Assembly (NCBI GenBank): GCA_903901375.1
Contig: CAIUQV010000671.1
Coordinates: forward strand, 1 to 19,121
Length of the DNA stretch: 19,121 nt
Source: an uncultured Ignavibacteriota bacterium
GTDB taxonomy: Bacteria > Bacteroidota > Ignavibacteria > Tepidaquicellales > Tepidaquicellaceae
Direction: 5' to 3'
The translations under genes were made by a program, and so were the position numbers. The notes under the pieces are model-generated. The model saw only the letters and a list, made by a program, of their open reading frames with translations, was not told where the DNA came from and ran no database searches. Shown in pieces: positions 15,418-19,121 of the stretch. Within the stretch, counting starts at the first letter, position 1, and each line of letters opens with the position of its first letter.

Positions 15418-16758
15418 ATGAAAATAATAAAGTACTTAGTCCCCGCTTTACTTTTTATTATTACAATTACAAATTGTTCTTGTTTTGGACCTGTAGATTC
15501 AGACCCACATTTGCCAACAAAGCCATATATTGCTGCTACTGTAACTGGATTTTATAATCATCCATTGCAAAGCATATTAGCAACTGTTAACAACAAATCA
15601 GTTTATACGGATATGTTTGGAAATTTTAGCTTTCGTGATTTGAATGATGTATTTGATGTGAATATTAACGACCCTGTAAGAGAATACAATATTATTTATA
15701 AAGATGTTACAATGTGTGACTCGCGTATACATCTTCCACTTTCTTCAAATCAGAATGCAGATACTTACACAATTAATGTGCTGTTTCCAACTATCCAATA
15801 TCCGGAAAAAGGTAAACTTTATTATATTTCAAATTCCAGATTTGTTACGGCACAAAATATTGACTCTTCATCCACAATAGTTTTTCAATGTCCAATTTGG
15901 AATTATCCCAGAGGAAGAGTTGTATTTATAAGCTACACAACAGATAACGAAGGAAAGATTAATGCGTACAAATATTATGGTGAATCAGAAGAAGTTTCAC
16001 CAAAAACCGGAGGATTTGATACGATACAATTTTCCGCAAGTCAGATACAAACTGTCGGCTCGAAACAATATACTTGCAGCATAATTCCTCCTATAGGGAG
16101 TTCAATTATAAATATTAATCTGGTTTTTAATTTTAATTTTGGCTATTACTATACCAAGAAAGCATTTGCGGACATTAATTCACAGACAATAGAAAAGTAT
16201 TCAGGAAATAATTTCACATTACTTCTTCCGACAAGTTTTAACCCGCACGATTTTAAACCATTATTAAACATCACAACTAACGGTGTAAATGGATATACGG
16301 AAGAAATGAAATTATTCCCAAGCGGAAGCAGCGGCGATTTCAATCTAACAGGAGCGCCAAGAGTAACTTCACCTCCGGATTATGCAGTAAATGTTGATTC
16401 CAGTACAGTATTTTCTATTCAGAAACAAAATATTTCTAATGTATTGATATTCACATTAACAGTATTTTCTATTCAGAAACAAAATATTTCTAATGTATTG
16501 ATATTCACATTAATTGATTCAATAGCAGGAAAAAGTTATAACCTTTGCACATCTGATAGTAGCATCACAATGAGTATGCTTTCTAAAATGGTATCGTTAA
16601 CTCCCAACAAAACATATTCATATACTGTTCAGCAAATCGGTGTAAACATAAAAAACGTAACAGATTATTTAAAAGATTTTGATAATCTCGCAGATTATAA
16701 AGGTACAACTCCAGTGAGGCATTTTACGACAAAACCACAATTAATTCAGTCAAAATAG
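15418..16758 (+). CDS. Putative lipoprotein with carboxypeptidase-regulatory-like domain and an internal duplication
   Basis: 446 residues from the ATG at 15418. An upstream TTG in frame would add 16 polar residues before the signal peptide and is rejected. The N-terminus has a basic start, a hydrophobic core and Cys20/Cys22 (TITNCSCFG), consistent with a lipoprotein signal although the lipobox is imperfect. Residues about 33-75 (ATVTGFYNHPLQSILATVNN and DMFGNFSF) resemble a carboxypeptidase-regulatory-like beta-sandwich. The rest is beta-rich and not recognised. Residues 330-347 are repeated exactly as 348-365 (unit starting TVFSIQKQN) because of a perfect 54-bp tandem duplication. The gene is more AT-rich than its left-hand neighbours and lies between two copies of the ferredoxin 3' end, suggesting acquisition or rearrangement. 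Function unknown. Confidence 0.8.
   Translation: MKIIKYLVPALLFIITITNCSCFGPVDSDPHLPTKPYIAATVTGFYNHPLQSILATVNNKSVYTDMFGNFSFRDLNDVFDVNINDPVREYNIIYKDVTMCDSRIHLPLSSNQNADTYTINVLFPTIQYPEKGKLYYISNSRFVTAQNIDSSSTIVFQCPIWNYPRGRVVFISYTTDNEGKINAYKYYGESEEVSPKTGGFDTIQFSASQIQTVGSKQYTCSIIPPIGSSIININLVFNFNFGYYYTKKAFADINSQTIEKYSGNNFTLLLPTSFNPHDFKPLLNITTNGVNGYTEEMKLFPSGSSGDFNLTGAPRVTSPPDYAVNVDSSTVFSIQKQNISNVLIFTLTVFSIQKQNISNVLIFTLIDSIAGKSYNLCTSDSSITMSMLSKMVSLTPNKTYSYTVQQIGVNIKNVTDYLKDFDNLADYKGTTPVRHFTTKPQLIQSK
16405..16513 (+). repeat. Perfect 54-bp tandem duplication inside the lipoprotein gene
   Basis: Positions 16405-16458 and 16459-16512 are identical over all 54 bases, exactly 18 codons, so the frame is kept. 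The match extends one base further. Absence of any substitution indicates a recent event or an assembly artefact. Confidence 0.95.
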
Positions 16759-16759
16759 G

Positions 16760-16816
16760 GAGACAAAAGAGCAGTTAATGGCAAAGAAAGAACATTTAGA
16801 TTCAGTAGGCAGATAA
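16760..16816 (+). pseudogene. Detached 3' fragment of a ferredoxin gene (right copy of the direct repeat)
   Basis: Reading from 16760 gives ETKEQLMAKKEHLDSVGR and a stop, the C-terminal tail of the ferredoxin at 14901-15200 with one D-to-E change. 54 of 57 bases are identical and all three differences are at third codon positions, so the fragment diverged while still under coding constraint. It begins one base after the lipoprotein stop, in a different frame, and has no start codon or cluster domain. It is not expected to be translated. Confidence 0.88.
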
Positions 16817-16825
16817 TTTTATCAA

Positions 16826-16857
16826 AGCCCTTTCAGCGGAAGTTGAAAGGGCTTTTT
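16826..16857 (+). terminator. Intrinsic terminator after the lipoprotein gene and ferredoxin fragment
   Basis: AGCCCTTTCAGC (16826-16837), loop GGAA and GTTGAAAGGGCT (16842-16853) form a 12-bp stem with one G-T pair, followed by a short T-run. It sits between convergent genes and could also slow minus-strand transcripts, though the T-tract on that strand is poor. Its sequence resembles the ferredoxin terminator at 15223-15252. Confidence 0.85.
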
Positions 16858-16870
16858 GTTTACAGGAAAC

Positions 16871-17104
16871 TTATTTATTACGGCTTTTATATTTCTTTGC
16901 CGCTTTTTCAGCTACAATAAAATGTTTGTTATTTTCAGAATTGGAATAAATCTCTTTTGCTTTTTTCCTTACATTTTTCCCATTAATCGATACCACAACA
17001 TATTCATCGTTCCTAATTTTCTCCATAACCATTCGTTTGTGTGCAAGCATAAATCCTTTCGTAATCTTTTTCTCCAGTTCTTTATGTTTTTGCGCTGTTG
17101 TCAT
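16871..17104 (-). CDS. Small basic protein, putative partner of the zeta-like kinase
   Basis: 77 residues, very rich in Lys, with no close family that I recognise. The middle segment AHKRMVMEKIRNDEYVVVSINGK resembles the small proteins often encoded beside zeta-toxin-like kinases in Bacteroidota, which end in a short strand-turn such as (V/I)SxxGK. It overlaps the kinase gene by 23 bp (17082-17104), so the two are almost certainly co-expressed. An antitoxin role is inferred from position and size only. In classical epsilon-zeta systems the antitoxin gene comes first; here the small gene is second. Confidence 0.65.
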   Translation of the reverse strand: MTTAQKHKELEKKITKGFMLAHKRMVMEKIRNDEYVVVSINGKNVRKKAKEIYSNSENNKHFIVAEKAAKKYKSRNK

Positions 17105-17666
17105 GAGTATATAATATATGATTATAAATTGTTTTATTCTTAATTATTTCAGACTTCCCGTATCCTGAAGCTATGTGTATAGGAATAACAAAAGAATTAT
17201 CGAATATGTGCCAATTGTCGGATAAATTTCTGAATATGCCAAAAAAATTAGCAACTCCCTTGTAATACCTTCTTGTTATTATCTCTTCTGAAACGTAATG
17301 ACCACCTTGCTTTTTCCTCTCAAGGACTCTGCTGGCAGCAAGTTTATGATTATTAAGCCAGATGTATAACAATACTATTTCAAAGCCATTTCTTTTTGCT
17401 TGAATAAAAATATTTCTATAGCTTAAAGTTGTCAATGTTGTTTCAAAAGCAAATGTTTCACTTGCTTTAATTAAGTATTTAATTCTTTCAAGCATTATTC
17501 TGCCTGCTTGAAAATCTACAGCTTTTGGGTTCAGTGGAGACAAACCATAAGCAATAGAATCAGCATTAACAAAATTATTACAATTTAAAAGTTCGGGCAG
17601 CAAAGTGAAAGAAGTAGTAGTCTTACCCGCACCATTACAACCGGCTATAACATACATCTTTTTCAT
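17082..17666 (-). CDS. Zeta-toxin-like P-loop kinase
   Basis: 194 residues. The Walker A motif GCNGAGKTT (9-17, Lys15) opens the protein. VNADSIA (33-39, Asp36) and FAFETTLTT (72-80, Glu75) match the zeta-toxin substrate-binding Asp and the FETT strand. VLERKKQGGHYVSEEIITRRYYKG (positions 114-137) is the lid region with the Arg pair 132-133. Zeta toxins phosphorylate UDP-N-acetylglucosamine and stall cell-wall synthesis; other members act on other small substrates, so target identity is inferred. No Shine-Dalgarno site is visible before the ATG. The gene sits beside the repeat-flanked lipoprotein gene and is AT-rich, consistent with an accessory toxin-antitoxin locus. Confidence 0.85.
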   Translation of the reverse strand: MKKMYVIAGCNGAGKTTTSFTLLPELLNCNNFVNADSIAYGLSPLNPKAVDFQAGRIMLERIKYLIKASETFAFETTLTTLSYRNIFIQAKRNGFEIVLLYIWLNNHKLAASRVLERKKQGGHYVSEEIITRRYYKGVANFFGIFRNLSDNWHIFDNSFVIPIHIASGYGKSEIIKNKTIYNHILYTHDNSAKT

Positions 17667-17805
17667 ACAATAATATACTTTATTCTGGTATAATTTTCAT
17701 GGCTATTTAAATATCAGGAGGATTTCGCTGTAGTTGGAATGAATAGATAAAAGATAGTCAAAGCATAAAAGATTATTGTGGAAGATTGACACTGATATTA
17801 TTGAG

Positions 17806-17872
17806 ATTCCCGCTAAAAGCATGCGGGAATGACACGCGGAGGAGGACACGCGGGTGGAGGACACGAGTAGGG
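17806..17872. repeat. Palindrome ATTCCCGC/GCGGGAAT followed by GC-rich GACACG repeats
   Basis: A perfect 8-bp inverted repeat (17806-17813 with 17823-17830, 9-nt loop) runs into three copies of GACACG at 17831, 17846 and 17861, spaced 15 bp apart, within a G-rich patch. The patch contrasts sharply with the AT-rich surroundings. GATTCCCGC...GCGGGAATGACA palindromes occur as dispersed intergenic repeats in various bacteria; whether this one is dispersed here cannot be seen from one window. The rest of 17667-17890 shows no gene or other clear signal. Confidence 0.7.
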
Positions 17873-17889
17873 AAAGAATAGCATATATA

Positions 17890-17920
17890 TAAAAAAGGCG
17901 CCGTGATGATTCACGGCGAC
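17890..17920 (-). terminator. Intrinsic terminator of the oxidoreductase-rubrerythrin transcript
   Basis: On the minus strand CGCCGTGA (17918-17911), loop ATCA and TCACGGCG (17906-17899) form a perfect 8-bp stem, followed by CC and a run of six T (17896-17891). It lies about 113 bp after the rubrerythrin stop, with the 15-bp repeats in between. Confidence 0.88.
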
Positions 17921-17925
17921 TTGTG

Positions 17926-18030
17926 TATTTACTAATCTAATATTTACTAATCTAATATTTACTAATCTGAATTTTACTTATCTAGTATTTACTAATCTGA
18001 TACTTACTTATCTGATACTTACAATTCCTA
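17926..18030. repeat. Seven 15-bp tandem repeats between rubrerythrin stop and terminator
   Basis: Seven head-to-tail units with consensus TATTTACTAATCTGA fill 17926-18030 without spacers. Units 1 and 2 (17926, 17941) are identical; units 3 and 5 (17956, 17986) are identical and differ from them at one base; units 4, 6 and 7 are more diverged. Transcribed from the minus strand they form the 3' untranslated region between the rubrerythrin stop at 18033 and the terminator hairpin. Stops in every unit exclude a coding extension, and absence of spacers excludes a CRISPR array. Confidence 0.93.
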
Positions 18031-18032
18031 TT

Positions 18033-18488
18033 CTAATTTTCGCGGAGGACGTATTCGTCGTATTCCATTTCGAAACGGAGTTTGTGTTTCGATTCTTCCT
18101 GTGCGAGTCCGCGGAAGAGTTCCTGCAGTTCAGGGAGGTCTGTCTTTCCCGCCAGACGCGTGTAAAGGTTGAATGCTGCTTTTTCGCGGTTCATTGCCAC
18201 TATCAGGGCTTCCTGATAACTCATATCGGGTTTGATAACCACTGAATCCACGTAATCACTGATTTTCAGGTCTGCGATTTTCTCCGCAGGGATGTTGAAT
18301 ATTCTTTCTTCCTTAATCTTCTTAAGCTTGGCTTTATGCCCTACTTCTTCCTGAGCGAATTCACGAAAGATAGCTTTCATTTCTTCGTTCTTTATCCTGT
18401 CGGCAAGTTCTGTATAAAAATCAACTGCCTTTTGTTCCGATTCCATTGCGAAATCCAGAATCTCATCTACGTTATTAAATGCCTTCAT
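18033..18488 (-). CDS. Rubrerythrin-like ferritin-superfamily diiron protein
   Basis: 151 residues, a four-helix bundle made of two similar halves. Half 1 has Glu18 in MESEQKAVDFYTELA (15-29) and E-x-x-H at 48-51 (EEVGHK). Half 2 has AMNREKAAFNLYTRLA and a second E-x-x-H in EESKHK near residue 135. These carboxylate and His ligands fit a diiron site as in rubrerythrin or erythrin. There is no C-terminal rubredoxin Cys4 domain, so it is the short form. Such proteins handle peroxide or iron in the cytosol. It starts 13 bp after the molybdopterin oxidoreductase gene and probably shares its transcript, suggesting protection of an oxygen-sensitive enzyme (inference). Confidence 0.9.
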   Translation of the reverse strand: MKAFNNVDEILDFAMESEQKAVDFYTELADRIKNEEMKAIFREFAQEEVGHKAKLKKIKEERIFNIPAEKIADLKISDYVDSVVIKPDMSYQEALIVAMNREKAAFNLYTRLAGKTDLPELQELFRGLAQEESKHKLRFEMEYDEYVLREN

Positions 18489-18501
18489 ATTATATTGTTC
18501 T

Positions 18502-19121
18502 TTAGATTTCTATTAATTCTTTTGCTTCTTCCATTTGTTTCTCGAAATACTCTTCGAAACGTCTGGTCAGGTAATCGCATCCGTACTCAAACATCTTTTC
18601 CTTTGCGTCTTCTTCGGTTACTGATAATTTGTAACCGACGCCGTTTGAGGAAACAGAGTCTTTAAGCAGCGATGCTATTTCAAGCGTTATGTTGTAAGTT
18701 AAGTCGAACTTATTCTTCAGTCCGAACCTGCTCATAAGGTCAATCATCTGAGCGAACGAACGTTTCTCAAGCTTCGAGTAAACTGCATTTTCGAATGTAA
18801 CGATGTACTTCTGTGTGTTTGCATAGCTTCCACCGCTTTCAAACGGATAGGAAGCCGGCAGTACAACGTCTGCCATCTCAGCAGTTTCAGTCAGGAAGTA
18901 ATCCTGCACTACTTTGAAACCTGATTTGTTCAGAAGTTCTTTCACGTTGTCCTTATCGTTTGCACAGCCCACAGGGTCTTCACCGTATATGAATAAGTTC
19001 TTAATCTTACCCGCATTCATAAGAGCGAATACATCGTTAGTGCCTGTAGATATTTCGTTCACACCCCAAACCTTTTTCACCTGTTCGATGAACTTCAAAT
19101 CAGACGGCGATTTACCGCTGA
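18502..19121 (-). CDS. Molybdopterin oxidoreductase (NuoG/formate dehydrogenase alpha type), C-terminal part only
   Basis: The frame is open through the right edge, so about 206 C-terminal residues are seen and the start lies outside. The segment IKNLFIYGEDPVGCAN, then QDYFLTETAEMADVVLPASYPFESGGSYANTQKYI, is typical of the late catalytic domain of molybdopterin oxidoreductases, where FLTETAxxADVVLPA contacts the cofactor region and the N-x-x-(G/R) strand follows. The visible part cannot separate NADH-quinone oxidoreductase subunit G, an NAD-linked formate dehydrogenase or a related soluble enzyme. A formate dehydrogenase-like domain with a short C-terminus is most consistent. The rubrerythrin-like gene follows after 13 bp. 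Confidence 0.85.
   Translation of the reverse strand, partial: SGKSPSDLKFIEQVKKVWGVNEISTGTNDVFALMNAGKIKNLFIYGEDPVGCANDKDNVKELLNKSGFKVVQDYFLTETAEMADVVLPASYPFESGGSYANTQKYIVTFENAVYSKLEKRSFAQMIDLMSRFGLKNKFDLTYNITLEIASLLKDSVSSNGVGYKLSVTEEDAKEKMFEYGCDYLTRRFEEYFEKQMEEAKELIEI

Noticed and set aside
17926..18030. CRISPR array
   Set aside because: Repeats of 15 bp are directly abutting with no spacers, and no cas genes are present.

Overview
The window is AT-rich, densely coded bacterial DNA with no phage structural genes, IS transposases or CRISPR arrays. Several features point to the Bacteroidota/Ignavibacteriota (FCB) side of the tree. These are a patatin fused to an outer-membrane beta-barrel, weak or absent Shine-Dalgarno sites before many genes, and promoter-like sites of the form TTG-N19/20-TAnnTTTG, the pattern known for Bacteroidota housekeeping sigma factors. 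The lineage is an inference; no marker gene in the window settles it.

Layout. Positions 1-9550 hold five minus-strand genes: an M29/NicX-type metallo-aminopeptidase, a sodium:solute symporter, a patatin-BamA-like outer-membrane protein, and two tandem paralogous membrane PDZ-GAF-SpoIIE phosphatases, the second cut by the window edge. The peptidase and symporter are only 2 bp apart, suggesting a peptide or amino-acid breakdown and uptake unit. The phosphatase pair has its own candidate promoter just after the patatin stop. Positions 9777-11221 (minus) hold tRNA-Ala(GGC), a MNT nucleotidyltransferase, a HEPN protein and thiamine pyrophosphokinase. They are so tightly packed that they probably form one transcript: a toxin-antitoxin module wedged between a tRNA and a cofactor gene.

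Positions 11362-13800 (plus) form a compact operon of succinyl-CoA:3-ketoacid CoA-transferase subunits A and B plus an HMG-CoA-lyase-like enzyme, closed by a strong terminator. Acetoacetate made by an HMGL reaction could be activated by the CoA-transferase, but the lyase-like protein has Gln where canonical HMG-CoA lyases have their catalytic Cys, so its true substrate is open. A secreted two-lobed aspartyl-protease-like protein (13866-14804) and a 2[4Fe-4S] ferredoxin (14901-15200) follow.

Positions 15144-17720 look accessory. A lipoprotein gene with a perfect 54-bp in-frame tandem duplication lies between the intact ferredoxin and a second, slightly diverged copy of the ferredoxin 3' end, each copy with its own terminator. 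Next to it, on the minus strand, is a zeta-toxin-like kinase with an overlapping small basic partner. Positions 17667-18032 are non-coding and repeat-rich: a palindrome, GC-rich repeats, an intrinsic terminator and seven 15-bp tandem repeats. The last two genes (minus) are a rubrerythrin-like diiron protein and the C-terminal part of a molybdopterin oxidoreductase (NuoG/formate dehydrogenase type) cut by the right edge.

The best leads are the duplicated ferredoxin 3' end around the lipoprotein gene, the tRNA-MNT-HEPN-thiN arrangement, the Cys-less HMGL homologue beside the CoA-transferase, and the repeats between the rubrerythrin stop codon and its terminator.
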